Below, in pieces: positions 33,991-43,964 of a DNA stretch of 64,000 nucleotides. The DNA is from Betaproteobacteria bacterium (GTDB lineage Bacteria > Acidobacteriota > Terriglobia > Acidiferrales > UBA7541). Each line of letters starts with the position of its first letter. Within the stretch, counting starts at the first letter, position 1. Below the pieces are notes generated by a model. The model made no database searches, was not told the DNA's origin, and saw nothing but the letters and a program-made list of their open reading frames with translations. Position numbers and translations under genes: made by a program. The stretch is taken from the NCBI GenBank assembly GCA_903970165.1, contig CAJCHZ010000056.1:81628-145627 (forward strand), given 5' to 3'.

Positions 33991-36900
33991 CTAAGCCTTC
34001 TCGACTTTCACGAGAAAGCCCTTGAATTCCGGAGTATGCGCGTTCGGGTCCGTCGCCGTATGCGTCAACGCGTTCACCATTTTTAGCGACGTCTTCCCCT
34101 CGTCTTCGGCTATTCCGCGGTATCCCCAATGAAACGGAATCCCGATCTGGTAGGTCTTCTTCCCGTCGATCAGCATCGGCTTAATGCGCTTTGTGACCAT
34201 GGCCTTGGCAATGTAATCGCCCCGCGCGCTGGAAACTTTTACCTTTTCTCCGCCGCGAATACCCATCTCATTGGCCATTTCCGCGCCTATCTCTATAAAC
34301 GGCTCCGGAACGAGTTGTACGTTCATCGGATTATTCTTGGTCCAGTAGTGATAGTGTTCCGTTAGCCGAAACGTGGTGCAGACCACGTTGAACCCTTGCT
34401 GAGGCGTTCCGAATTTGTCATCGGCATCTTTGAATTTCGTAACGACTGGATTATGCGAACGTGCCGCGTGCAGCAGGTTTTCGACGGGGCTCTCGATCGG
34501 CTCGTAAAATTCAGGGAATGGCCCGTCCGCAAACGCAGCCAGTGGTGCGAAAATCCGGCCCACCCCTTCGGCGTTCATGATGAACGGGCCCATATGATCC
34601 TTGGGCTTGGAATCGGCCTTGAAATCCGGCACGTCATTGCCAACCCATTTCTGTTGATCTTCGTTCCACCAAACTTGTCTGCGCGTGGGATCCCACGGTT
34701 TGCCGTCCACATCGCAAGACGCCCGGTTGTATAACACGCGACGATTCGCCGGCCACGACCAGCCCCACCCTGCATGGACACCCATGTTGGATGGATCCGA
34801 CGGATCGCGCCTTGCCGTCTGGTTCCCTGCTTCCGTGTAACATCCCGAATAAATCCAGTTTCCGCACGCCGTCGTGCCATCGTCCTTCAGCCACGCAAAG
34901 CCAGGAAGCTGCTGGCCAGCTTTGATTTGCACCTTTGTAACGGGATCTTCCAAATCCGCTAGCGCTTTGCCATTCAATTCTTTTAACACTTCGGCCAGCG
35001 GCGGATTCATCGGAACCGTGTAGTTCCAGGATAGCTTCAAGATGGGATCGGGGAACTTGCCGCCTTCTTTTTTGTACAAGTCCCGTACTTTCAGGAAAAT
35101 CTCAGCCACGATGGCCTGATCCAGGCGGCAGTCTCCCGGCGTCGGCACCGCCGCATTCTTCCAGAGGAGCCAGCGCGCCGAATTGGTGAACGAACCGTCT
35201 TTTTCCGCAAATCCCGCGCAAGGCAACCGGTACACCGTCGTCTGAATCTGTTTCATGTCGCCTTGCGCGATAACACGCGGCGACTTCCAGAACTCGCTTG
35301 TTTCGTCCTGATAAATCTCCCCGACGACAAGCCAATCCGCCTTCTTCAATGCGTCAATATTTTTATTGGAATCGGGTCCGATGGCCACGCCGTTCATGCC
35401 AAACGCAAGCATGCCCTTGACCGTGCCGTTGTACATGTCGTTCCACAAGTTCGTCCACGAATAATCCCGGTCCACCTTCGGAAGATAATCGAACGCCCAG
35501 CCATTCTCCTTGGTGGCCGCGTCGCCGTACATGGTCTTCATAAAGCTTGTGGCGAATTTCGAAGTGTTGCTGTAGTAGTTCCAGGATTCCCACGGAGCAG
35601 GTTTTGAAGCAGTCGGTGTCGTTCGCTTCATCCACGCGTCAAAAGACCCGTCAGCGGGGGTTGGCACCTTGAGATAACCGGGGATCGTGTCGTACAGGCC
35701 GGCCATGTCCGTAGCGCCCTGGATGTTGGAGTGTCCGCGCAGTGCGTTCACCCCGCCCCCGGCACGTCCTACGTTTCCGAGCAGCAGTTGTAGCATCGCC
35801 GCGGTACGAATGATTTGTGTGCCGAAGCTGTGATGTGTCCATCCCACGGCGTAAATAATCGTCGCGGCCTTCTTCATATCGCCGTCTTTGCGAACCGAGG
35901 TGAAGAGGTCGGCAGCCTTTAGAAACTCTTGCTTGGGAATGCCCGTAATGCGCTCGATGATTTCTGGTGTGTAGCGCGAATAATGCTTCTTCAAAAGCTG
36001 GAAGACGCAATTGGGATTCTGCAAAGTTAGATCGAAATCGACCTTTTCTGGCATGGGAGGCAAAGGGGCAGGCGCGGCCGTCCCCGCTGCGGCTTTTGCG
36101 CCTCCCGCGCTCGCGTAGTTCCAGCTCGAGCGGTCGTAGCTGGTTTTAGCCTCGTTGAACCCTGAGAAGACGCCGTCGGTATCCGCAGGCAGTTTGAAAT
36201 CGCTGTCGACGACGAACGCTGCATTGGTGTAGTTCACCAGATATTCGTGCGCGATGCGGTTGTTCTGAATGGCGTAGTTGATCACGCCGCCGAGGAAGGC
36301 GATATCCGTTCCTGCGCGAATCTGGCAAAACTGATCCGCAACCGAAGAAGTGCGGGTGAAGCGCGGGTCAACCGAAATAATCTTCGCGTTCCGGTTGCGC
36401 TTGGCCTCCATGGCCCACTTGAAGCCGCAGGGATGATTCTCCGCTGGGTTCCCGCCCATGATGAGCATCATGTCGGTGTTCTTAATGTCCACCCAGCCGT
36501 TCGTCATTGCGCCCCGTCCAAACGTTGGTCCCAAACTTGAGACCGTGGGGCCGTGTCAAACCCTGGCCTGATTTTCTAGATGCACGACCCCCAGGGCGCG
36601 CATCGCTTTGACCACCAGAAAATTGAACTCATTCGTATCCGTACAGCCGCCGATCCAGGAGATCGCTTCTGTCCGGTTGACGGTGATCCCCTTGGCGTCC
36701 TTTTCGATGAAACTGTCGTCACGCGTTTTCTTGATCTTGTGCGCGATTTCGCTCAGCGCGTCCTCCCAGGATATGTCCTCCCACTGCGTCCCGCCTGGCC
36801 GCCGCACTTGCGGCTTCAAAAGCCTGCGGTCGTTGAGAATATCCTGCGCCAGCGAAGACCCTTTGGGGCAAAGCGTGCCGCGATTGGTCGGATGGTCGGG

Positions 36901-37137
36901 ATCGCCTTCGACGTGAACAACCTGCGGAGTGACGTTCTTCGCGCGGTCGCCGATGGTGTAGATGATTGTCCCGCAGCCCACTGCGCAATAAGGACAGGTC
37001 GAGCGAGTCTCGTTGGCCCGCGCAATCTTCAGAACACGGAGTTGGGCATAAGCGGGCCGGAGGTCGAAACCGAAAACGGCGGCTGCAGCTCCTCCAAGCG
37101 TCGCGAACTTAAAAAAGTCCCTGCGGGTGGTCTGCAT
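33991..37137 (-). CDS. fdhA: Formate dehydrogenase catalytic (alpha) subunit, selenocysteine-containing
   Basis: A 1048-residue molybdopterin enzyme oxidising formate to CO2 on the outer face of the membrane, FdnG/FdoG type. Tat signal TTRRDFFKFATLGG, then a [4Fe-4S] site (CPYCAVGCG with a later CPKG), then the cofactor domains. An in-frame TGA at 36556-36558 (codon 194) sits exactly where FdnG has selenocysteine: upstream ENQARV, downstream HGPTVSSLGPTFGRG. The frame continues without interruption for 854 codons, with conserved MGGNPAENHPCGF and VDPRFTRTSS directly after. I therefore read one selenoprotein gene, not two. A stem-loop of SECIS type follows the TGA. It is first in the fdhA-fdhB-fdhC-fdhE operon. 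Confidence 0.95.
36527..36558 (-). promoter_or_regulatory. Selenocysteine UGA codon and bacterial SECIS hairpin
   Basis: On the minus strand the TGA (36558-36556) is followed after 11 nt by a 6-bp stem, GGTCTC at 36544-36539 pairing with GGGACC at 36532-36527 (one G-U pair), closed by the loop AAGTTT with a GU in it. Position and loop resemble those of E. coli fdhF and fdnG SECIS elements, which bind SelB. Confidence 0.8.
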
Positions 37138-37568
37138 TTTACCCCCTGGAGTAGTGAGAAGCGCACTGCAACCCCGCGTACAGCCAATTCATAATCCGTA
37201 ACGTGTGCAAAGTCAAGGATTGGACGCGATATTGGCGTCGGGGGATACAGAATATTTTCAACCGATCCGGGTACCTACCTCAAAGCGTGATGAGACGAAT
37301 TTAGGTTCCTCCCGATAAGAGCGAAGGGACTGTCAATGCCGCGCCTGTAAACGACGACGCAGGCACCAATCCGGAGCTATTGTCCTTGCTGAATTAAGGC
37401 TCGCACTTGGCGCCGACGCAGGAAACTGGCCTCACAGCGATCAAAAAAAAGCATCCCTTGCTTTCTCGCGGCATCAAAAGGTTGTTTAATTCGTTGCGAT
37501 GCGGCATCACCCTTCTAGGTTGCGGCCCGCTGCTCACAAAGGGAGTTTTGCCGAGAAAGAGGTCCGAC
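37138..37568. other. Divergent intergenic region upstream of fdh operon
   Basis: A 431-bp stretch between fdhA and the alpha/beta-hydrolase gene. It should contain the fdh promoter, but I find no clear sigma70 or sigma54 pair and no RNA gene; in particular no tRNA-Sec-like structure was noticed. A plus-strand frame open from 37407 is only the upstream extension of the hydrolase gene. Confidence 0.45.
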
Positions 37569-38372
37569 ATGGATCAACGATGGAGAGTTGTGCACAGCCG
37601 GGGGGCATTGCACGGGATCGTTGGCGTGCTTTCTTTATTGCTGGTTTGTTGCGTAGCGACGGCGCGGAAGGCAGGCCAATCTATTCACAACATTGTTCTG
37701 GTCCATGGAGCGTGGGCAGATGGCTCGGGATGGAGAGGTGTCTACGACATTCTTGTGAAAGACGGATTTAGGGTCACCATCGTACAAGAGCCGGAAACGA
37801 CCTTTCTGGATGATGTTGCGGCGACCAAACGCGTGTTGGCTCTGCAGGACGGACCATGCATTCTCGTGGCGCACAGCTATGGTGGGGCGGTAATCACAGA
37901 AGCTGGCAATGATTCGTCGGTCGCCGGGCTCGTGTACATCGCTGCCCACATGCCCGACACAGGTGAAAAGGAATCGGAAGATGGAAAGCGTTTCCCAAGT
38001 GACCTGGCCAAGTCCGGCGCGATTAAGAAGACGGCGGACGGGTTCACCTACATTGACCCGGAGCAGTTTCACGAATTATTTGCAGCCGACGTTCCCGCCG
38101 AACAGGCTGCGCTCATGGCGCGTTCACAGGTCTTGAACTACGCCGACAATTTCTCGGCGACGATTACAAACGCCGCGTGGAGAACGAAGCCCAGCTGGAT
38201 GTTGGTGGCCGGAAGCGACCGCACCATCAACCCTGAACTGGAACGCTGGTACGCCACGCGCGCGAACAGCCACAAAGTGGAAGTCGCAGGGGCTAGCCAC
38301 GTTGTCTACATTTCCCATCCGAAAGAAGTCGCCGCTTTGATCAAGGAAGCCGCGCAAAATGCGCGCCCGTAA
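37569..38372 (+). CDS. Exported alpha/beta hydrolase (esterase/hydroxynitrile-lyase-like)
   Basis: A 267-residue alpha/beta-fold hydrolase. The ATG at 37569 is preceded by GAGG and starts a signal peptide (hydrophobic run VGVLSLLLVCCVA). The oxyanion-hole strand IVLVHGAWADGSGW and nucleophile elbow VAHSYGGAV are typical of the salicylate-esterase/EstC-like group; the terminal His is probably in GASHVVYISHP and the acid in AGSDRTI. Substrate unknown. It is monocistronic as far as can be seen. Confidence 0.87.
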   Translation: MDQRWRVVHSRGALHGIVGVLSLLLVCCVATARKAGQSIHNIVLVHGAWADGSGWRGVYDILVKDGFRVTIVQEPETTFLDDVAATKRVLALQDGPCILVAHSYGGAVITEAGNDSSVAGLVYIAAHMPDTGEKESEDGKRFPSDLAKSGAIKKTADGFTYIDPEQFHELFAADVPAEQAALMARSQVLNYADNFSATITNAAWRTKPSWMLVAGSDRTINPELERWYATRANSHKVEVAGASHVVYISHPKEVAALIKEAAQNARP

Positions 38373-38756
38373 GGGCGGAGAGACACCTTCGAGGGTCCCG
38401 GAAGGCTAACCGATGCCGATGGAGTTCTAGGGGAGGCGTTATGCCACTATCCGCAGAACGTGTCGTGGCGCGAGTGAGGCGCGCTCTACTGCTTGATCAC
38501 TACGGACCAAAACCGTACCCCAAATCAAAGCCACCCTCCCGAAGACTGCGTAACTCCCCGCGCATACCCGTTTCGACCGCAAACCAATGGAACGTGCTAT
38601 ATGATTGTGGCGCGGAAACGAGGATTCGCTCGACCTCTTCAACGGCGGTCACGCAAGTTCTCTTTTGATTACGACCGCATCCTCCTCGGAGCGGACAAAG
38701 GTCAGCCGTAAGAATCCGGACAAGATTTTTCGCCCAGTTTAGAGGATTGCACTAAG
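38373..38756. other. Intergenic stretch with one doubtful small frame
   Basis: This 384-bp stretch has no supported gene. A 75-codon plus-strand frame at 38441-38668 is preceded by GGGGAGG, but its product is low-complexity, basic and unlike any family I know, so I do not call it a gene. Confidence 0.45.
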
Positions 38757-41057
38757 ATGCGGAAACTTCGTGGTGATTTAGGTGAAGAGATAGTTCCGAA
38801 ATCAGACGATAGCCACAGCTTGCTTATTACTGGCCTACTTTTATCCGGACTTATTACTTGCCTCTCCTCGGCGGGGTGCACGAAGAAAGAAGAGGCCAAG
38901 GCTGCGCTCGTTGTCGCGAAGTCCGCGGTGGTGGTGAAGGTTTCGAACGACAGCATTACGGTGAGCACGGCTTCAGCGGAGTTTCGGCTGAGTACCTCTG
39001 GAGCGTTGACGGCCGCGCGCGTGGGAACAGAAGGGGCAAGCTCGCTGGAGAGCAAGTCTCCTGATTTTTCGCAGGTAGTTTCGTCGGCAAGGAAGGAACA
39101 CGCGGGAGTGCTCCTCGACTTCGGCCAGACGCAAGTGCGCGACACGACCGGGAAACTCGGCGCGCTCGGAAAGCACATCGAGGTAGCCGGAACAATTCCG
39201 GAAATGACGCTGACGGAAACGCTCGACCTCGAGATTTACGACGATTTTCCAAATCTGGCACTGCTTTCCTTTAGCGTTCGCAACACCGGGCCGTCCGACG
39301 TTCCGCTGGATTGGGTCACATTGCAGCACCACCAGTTTGCGGCTCCGGTTGATTCCAGGTCTGGCTCGCATACCCTGTGGTCGTTTCAGGGGGCCAGTTT
39401 GGAGTGGGGCAAGGACGAGACCTTTCTGATGCCGGCAAAGTTCTCCCAGGAAAATCCGTTCGGCGCACCCGTGCCGACGAAAGATGACCTTGGAGCCGTC
39501 GGCGGAGGCATCCCAGTCGTCGCGTTTTGGAGCCGCACGGTCGGCGAGGCGATCGGTCACGTGGAGACCGTTCCGTTTACATTGTCGATCCCGGTGCATG
39601 CGGCAGAGGCCGGAAAAGTCGAGACCGAGGTGCGCATTCCCGCCGATACGGTTCTCAAACCAGGAGAAGTTTTTTCCACCCCGCGAACGTTTCTTGCGGT
39701 TTATCAAGGCGACTTTTATGAGCCGCTAAGCCTCTGGTCGGAGGTGCTCGCGAAGGAGGGTCTCGAGAAACCGCGCAACAATAAAGAGAACTACGCGGTG
39801 AGTTGGTGTGGCTGGGGCTATGAATTCGGTGTGACGCCCAAGCAGATGCTCGACACCATTCCGAAACTGAAGGAACTGGGCATCCACTGGGCCACACTGG
39901 ATGATGGGTGGTTTAACAATTACGGCGATTGGCAGCCCAATGGGGCGGCGTTTGCCGGGGATGCGATTCGCGACATGGTCAAGAAGTTTCACGATCAGGG
40001 ACTGAAGATGCAGGTCTGGTGGCTGCCGCTTGGCGTGGAGGACGGCCATTATGGTTATGGCGGGCGAAAATACGTTGTTTCCGATGTAGTCAAGCAACAT
40101 CCGGATTGGTTGGTTCTCAACAAGGAGGGGAAGCCCGCTCGCATGGCGCGCAATCTGGCAACGCTGTGTCCGGCGATTCCGGCGGTACAGGAATACTACA
40201 AAGGCGTGACGGAGCGTTTTATTCGCGACTGGGGATTCGACGGGCACAAACTGGACAATATTTGGTCGACGCCGCTGTGCTACAACCCCAAACACCATCA
40301 CAAGTCGCCGTATGATTCGGTTTATGCGATGGCGGACGTCTACAAAATCATTTTCGAGACGACGCGGGCATTAAAACCGGATAGCGTGACGCAAAGTTGC
40401 CCGTGTGGGACGCCGCCTAATCTCGCATGGCTTCGGTACATGGATCAGGCCGTGACGGCAGATCCGGTGGGCTCGGTGCAGGTGCGACGCCGCGTAAAAA
40501 TGTACAAAGCGTTGCTTGGACCTGAAGCGGCGGTCTACGGCGATCATGTGGAGCTCACGCGAATCACCAATTTAACCGGTAACGAACAGGATCTGGGAGA
40601 GGATTTCGCGTCGACGCTGGGGACCGGCGGAGTGCTGGGAACAAAATTCACATGGCCAGATTACGGCGCGAAGTTCAAGAATGTTTATCTGAACCAGGGT
40701 AAAGAAGCTCATTGGAAGGAATGGATCGATCTATACAACGAAAAAATGCTTTCGAAGGGGAACTTTCTGGATTTGTATGTCTATGGATTTGATGTTCCGG
40801 AAGCTTATGCCATCGAAAAGGATCATCGCGTTTACTACGCCTTCTTCAGTCCTGAAAAAGTGAACGGCCAGAAACCCCGTTCGGCAAGGCCGGAAGCATG
40901 GAAGGGAGAGGTGGAGCTGAGAGGGTTGCCCGCGGGAACATTTCGAGTGACCGACTACGTTCATCACAAGGAGTTGGGGACGGTGACGGGGCCCGTCGGC
41001 AAATTGAATGTCAATTTCACGGGCAGTTTGCTGCTGGAGGCTACACCGGCCCCCTAG
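38757..41057 (+). CDS. GH36-like glycosidase (alpha-galactosidase type), lipoprotein
   Basis: A 766-residue exported glycoside hydrolase. The N-terminal signal ends in a lipobox-like SSAGC (Cys41). A beta-sandwich domain (about 55-330) is followed by a TIM-barrel with WATLDDGWFNNYGDW and the nucleophile-type motif GFDGHKLDN (Asp500), and then a C-terminal beta domain. This is the order of GH36 alpha-galactosidases and alpha-N-acetylgalactosaminidases. It lies next to, and converges with, an operon for tagatose-6-phosphate and hexosamine breakdown, which supports a galactose- or galactosamine-releasing role. The exact family and linkage cannot be fixed by eye. Confidence 0.83.
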   Translation: MRKLRGDLGEEIVPKSDDSHSLLITGLLLSGLITCLSSAGCTKKEEAKAALVVAKSAVVVKVSNDSITVSTASAEFRLSTSGALTAARVGTEGASSLESKSPDFSQVVSSARKEHAGVLLDFGQTQVRDTTGKLGALGKHIEVAGTIPEMTLTETLDLEIYDDFPNLALLSFSVRNTGPSDVPLDWVTLQHHQFAAPVDSRSGSHTLWSFQGASLEWGKDETFLMPAKFSQENPFGAPVPTKDDLGAVGGGIPVVAFWSRTVGEAIGHVETVPFTLSIPVHAAEAGKVETEVRIPADTVLKPGEVFSTPRTFLAVYQGDFYEPLSLWSEVLAKEGLEKPRNNKENYAVSWCGWGYEFGVTPKQMLDTIPKLKELGIHWATLDDGWFNNYGDWQPNGAAFAGDAIRDMVKKFHDQGLKMQVWWLPLGVEDGHYGYGGRKYVVSDVVKQHPDWLVLNKEGKPARMARNLATLCPAIPAVQEYYKGVTERFIRDWGFDGHKLDNIWSTPLCYNPKHHHKSPYDSVYAMADVYKIIFETTRALKPDSVTQSCPCGTPPNLAWLRYMDQAVTADPVGSVQVRRRVKMYKALLGPEAAVYGDHVELTRITNLTGNEQDLGEDFASTLGTGGVLGTKFTWPDYGAKFKNVYLNQGKEAHWKEWIDLYNEKMLSKGNFLDLYVYGFDVPEAYAIEKDHRVYYAFFSPEKVNGQKPRSARPEAWKGEVELRGLPAGTFRVTDYVHHKELGTVTGPVGKLNVNFTGSLLLEATPAP

Positions 41058-41068
41058 GGATACTCGTT

Positions 41069-42043
41069 CTAGCCCATTCGTTTGGGAGTCGTAGCGCCCG
41101 ACTGGCCGGAGCGTGCGGCATGCTTGCGCAAGAATGCCTCTCGGTGGGCGGAATCCCGAAATGCTTCCGTGCCCCCCGCGCGAGTGACCGAGAGCGCCCC
41201 TGCGCAGTTTGCGAACTTCAGACAGTCTTCAATCTTCGCCCCGCGGATAAATTGGTGGACGAAGCCCGCGTCAAACGTATCGCCCGCGCCCACTGGATCC
41301 ACGACATCTACTACGGGCGGAAATGCCGTATATTTTTCTTTTCCAACGCGCGCCATCGCGCCTTGCGAGCCACGCTTGACGACGAGGATGTGCACCTTTT
41401 TCGAAAGCGACTCGGCCGCCTGTTCGACATCCGTTGTTTGCGCCAGCTTGCATACTTCCCTCTCATTGGGCAGAAGAATGTCCACGTACCGAAGCAAAAG
41501 CTGAATGTCCCCGCTCCAGCGATCTTCTGGGTCGTCGTTGGTATCCAGTGAGGTTGTCAGACCCGCTTCCTTTGCCTTGCGGAAGATGTCAATGAGTTGT
41601 GGCCGGATCCCCTTTTGCAGGAAATAAGAAGATAAGTGAAGATGCTTCGCATTGAAAACAAAGGACGCGTCCAAATCGCGATTGGTCATTTCATACATCG
41701 CGCCTGGATACGTAAGGATATAGCGATCCTTGCGCTGCGGCAGGATGAGGGTGAGTCCTGTCGTTTTTCCGCGCAATTTCTTTACATGGGAAACGTCAAC
41801 GCCGCTCGCGGAAAGGCGTTGCACGCAGATATCGCCGAATGGATCGTCTCCGATACACGAATTGAAACCCACCCGATTCCCCAGGTACGAGAGGTTGTGC
41901 GCGAAGATCGCCGATGAACTGCCCAGCGTGATGCTGAGGTCGGTGGCCAGGTGTTCGCGTTCGAGGACCAGCGTCTGCGGCAGTCCATACAAAATGAGAT
42001 CGAGATTTAGTTCACCGATTACACTGACGTCGAAAGAGGCCAA
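41069..42043 (-). CDS. PfkB-family carbohydrate kinase
   Basis: A 324-residue ribokinase-fold sugar kinase. The anion-hole and catalytic base motif is seen in DPVGAGDTFDAGFVHQ near residue 245, and the N-terminal GELNLDLILYGLP plus GSSSAIFAHNLSYLGNRVGF match the first PfkB signature. The start codon is TTG with GAGGAG 8 nt upstream. It is the last gene of the minus-strand operon and differs from the LacC-like kinase two genes upstream, so two separate phosphorylation steps are likely: one for the incoming sugar, one for the 6-phosphate. Confidence 0.88.
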   Translation of the reverse strand: MASFDVSVIGELNLDLILYGLPQTLVLEREHLATDLSITLGSSSAIFAHNLSYLGNRVGFNSCIGDDPFGDICVQRLSASGVDVSHVKKLRGKTTGLTLILPQRKDRYILTYPGAMYEMTNRDLDASFVFNAKHLHLSSYFLQKGIRPQLIDIFRKAKEAGLTTSLDTNDDPEDRWSGDIQLLLRYVDILLPNEREVCKLAQTTDVEQAAESLSKKVHILVVKRGSQGAMARVGKEKYTAFPPVVDVVDPVGAGDTFDAGFVHQFIRGAKIEDCLKFANCAGALSVTRAGGTEAFRDSAHREAFLRKHAARSGQSGATTPKRMG

Positions 42044-42063
42044 GCGATTGTCTCCTCAAGAAG

Positions 42064-43140
42064 CTAGTCAAGCACGACAACGCGGGTAAGGTTTTTGGGC
42101 AGGTCAGGATTAAGTCCTTTAGCCACGCCCGTAAAGAAGCCCATCAGCTGGCTCGGCACGATGTGGGGCGCCAGCAACGACAACTCATCGCCAGGCAAAT
42201 CCAGCTCAAGAACAAGATCGGACGATCTGCGGATACTCTCGTCGGCCTTATTGCAGATGGCAATCGTCACTCCGTGCAAATCCTTCATTTCTTCCAGCAC
42301 TTCCACTTCGGCCTGCTGGCCCGCTTGACTCACGAAGAATGTCAGGGCCGTCCGTGGAGTTACGATCGCTTTGGGACCGTGACGAAATTCGAGAGTGTGA
42401 AAAGACTGGCTGTAGGAGCAAGACATTTCCATAACCTTAAGGGCCGCTTCGCGAGCAATGCCGTGAAAGGGGCCCTGGCCCAGAAAAATGTAGTCTTCAA
42501 ACGAAAGCCGAGCGGTAAAGTTTTCCAGCTGTTCCGCCAGGTAGCGTATCCGCGTGTCGAATTGGGCGGCCATAACTTCCAATGAATTACAGAACTCCGC
42601 GTTTCCCGCGTGCGTTGCCGCTAGCCACTGCAAGCTGATTAACATGGACGTAAACGACCGGGTCATCACGGTGCTTTTCTCGTCCGCGGCGCTTAACACC
42701 AAGGTGGAATCGCACTCGGCCTGGAGCTCACTTTTCTCCGCGCAGGTGATTCCCCAGGTGGGTATAAGGATCCCTTTCCGAAGCACATGGGCGGCACGAA
42801 CGGTCTCCGAGGTACGCCCGGATCGAGAGATCACCACAGCTTGCAAATCTCCGGCGGCGGCTCGCGTCAAGGAGGGGTAGAGCAAAATCTCGGATGCCGG
42901 AACGGCGCGCGCTGGTTCACCGGTGAGCAATGTCCATGAAGTTGCGGCGGCGTCCGCCAAATAGAAACTGGTGCCGCAACCAACAAACAACAGGGACGCC
43001 TTTCGGTTGTTGCTCCCCAGCATCTTTTTCCCGAAATTGCTCGCCTTCAGTTGCAGCAAAGCGGATTGCCAGACGGCACCCTGCGACAGAATCTCTTTAT
43101 AAGTTTCTGACTGCGCATACTCGGTTGGTTTCATCAGCAT
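42064..43140 (-). CDS. SIS-domain protein, AgaS-like hexosamine-6-phosphate deaminase/isomerase
   Basis: A 358-residue protein with two SIS phosphosugar-binding domains: the first with FVGCGTSFYLADAAATSW and ISRSGRTSETVRAA, the second with FLGQGPFHGIAREAALK and EFRHGPKAIV. It lacks the N-terminal glutaminase domain of GlmS. Such proteins in operons with tagatose-6-P kinase and tagatose-bisphosphate aldolase are AgaS-type deaminases that turn galactosamine-6-P into tagatose-6-P and ammonia. That role is inferred here from context. It starts 33 nt beyond the stop of the DeoR gene. Confidence 0.82.
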   Translation of the reverse strand: MLMKPTEYAQSETYKEILSQGAVWQSALLQLKASNFGKKMLGSNNRKASLLFVGCGTSFYLADAAATSWTLLTGEPARAVPASEILLYPSLTRAAAGDLQAVVISRSGRTSETVRAAHVLRKGILIPTWGITCAEKSELQAECDSTLVLSAADEKSTVMTRSFTSMLISLQWLAATHAGNAEFCNSLEVMAAQFDTRIRYLAEQLENFTARLSFEDYIFLGQGPFHGIAREAALKVMEMSCSYSQSFHTLEFRHGPKAIVTPRTALTFFVSQAGQQAEVEVLEEMKDLHGVTIAICNKADESIRRSSDLVLELDLPGDELSLLAPHIVPSQLMGFFTGVAKGLNPDLPKNLTRVVVLD

Positions 43141-43172
43141 AAGTATTCTTTCTAAATGTTGAATTTTCGAAG

Positions 43173-43934
43173 CTAAACCAGGGTCACTGCGATGTCTGCT
43201 TCGCGTAGCGCCTTGAGGTCAGACCTCGAGATATTCTTGTCGGTAATCGCTTCGTGCACAGAACCGGCGGGCATAATCAGGGACAAGCTGCGGCGACCAA
43301 ACTTGCTCGAATCACAGACGATGATCGTCCGGCGCGCGGCTTCCGCCATCGCTCGATTTACGCGCGCTTCCAGAATGTTTGGCGTGGTCAAGCCGTAGTG
43401 CACGTCAAATCCGTCTACTCCGAGAAACAACAGATCCGCGCTCAGCTTTCGGAGCGAATCTTCGGCCAGCGGGCCCACCAATGAGTACGAATTCTGGCGC
43501 AAGACGCCCCCTGTGAGAATGACTTCAACAGGAGCGTCGGCAAGCTCCGCGGCAATATTTGTGGCATTGGTGATGATTGTAAGATTCTTGATATTGCGGC
43601 AGGCGCGCGCGATCGCCGTGGTCGTGGTGCCGGAATCCAGAATGATCACCTGCCCGGGGCGTATTTTCCGAGCAGCGGCCGCGGCAATCCGAATTTTCTC
43701 CTGGCGGTGCCGGCGTTCTTTTTCTTGCAGGGGGCTGTCCTTTAGAACGCCGGTCTCCTTGGGTAGCGCGCCGCCGTGGGTTCTTTCCAGTTGGCCGTCA
43801 TGGTGCAGGGATTCCAAATCCTTGCGAATGGTGATCTGCGACGTGCGGAAGTGTTTGGAGAGATCCCGCACCAGAACGCGACCGTTGGCCCGCAACAATT
43901 CCAGAATTTCGCGACGTCGTTCCTCACTCAGCAT
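43173..43934 (-). CDS. DeoR/GlpR-family transcriptional repressor
   Basis: A 253-residue regulator. The N-terminal winged helix-turn-helix reads EERRREILELLRANGRV with the recognition helix SQITIRKDLESL. The C-terminal DeoRC sensor domain (about 75-250) has ILDSGTTTTAIARAC, and LFLGVDGFD. Family members are inactivated by a phosphosugar. Its place inside the operon and the phased CTTTC-type repeats over the operon promoter (46073-46107) suggest it represses its own operon, probably with a phosphorylated hexosamine or tagatose as effector. Confidence 0.9.
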   Translation of the reverse strand: MLSEERRREILELLRANGRVLVRDLSKHFRTSQITIRKDLESLHHDGQLERTHGGALPKETGVLKDSPLQEKERRHRQEKIRIAAAAARKIRPGQVIILDSGTTTTAIARACRNIKNLTIITNATNIAAELADAPVEVILTGGVLRQNSYSLVGPLAEDSLRKLSADLLFLGVDGFDVHYGLTTPNILEARVNRAMAEAARRTIIVCDSSKFGRRSLSLIMPAGSVHEAITDKNISRSDLKALREADIAVTLV

Positions 43935-43964
43935 GTAACAGGGAATCCGACCTTTCTTTACAAG

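Noticed and set aside
36535..36556. Apparent break of fdhA into two genes at a TGA stop
   Set aside because: The stop falls at the family's selenocysteine site, the frame stays open and conserved on both sides, and a SECIS-like hairpin follows. It is recoding, not a pseudogene or sequencing error.
38441..38668. 75-codon frame with a good Shine-Dalgarno before the GH36 gene
   Set aside because: The product is basic, low in hydrophobic core and matches no family; the site alone is not enough.
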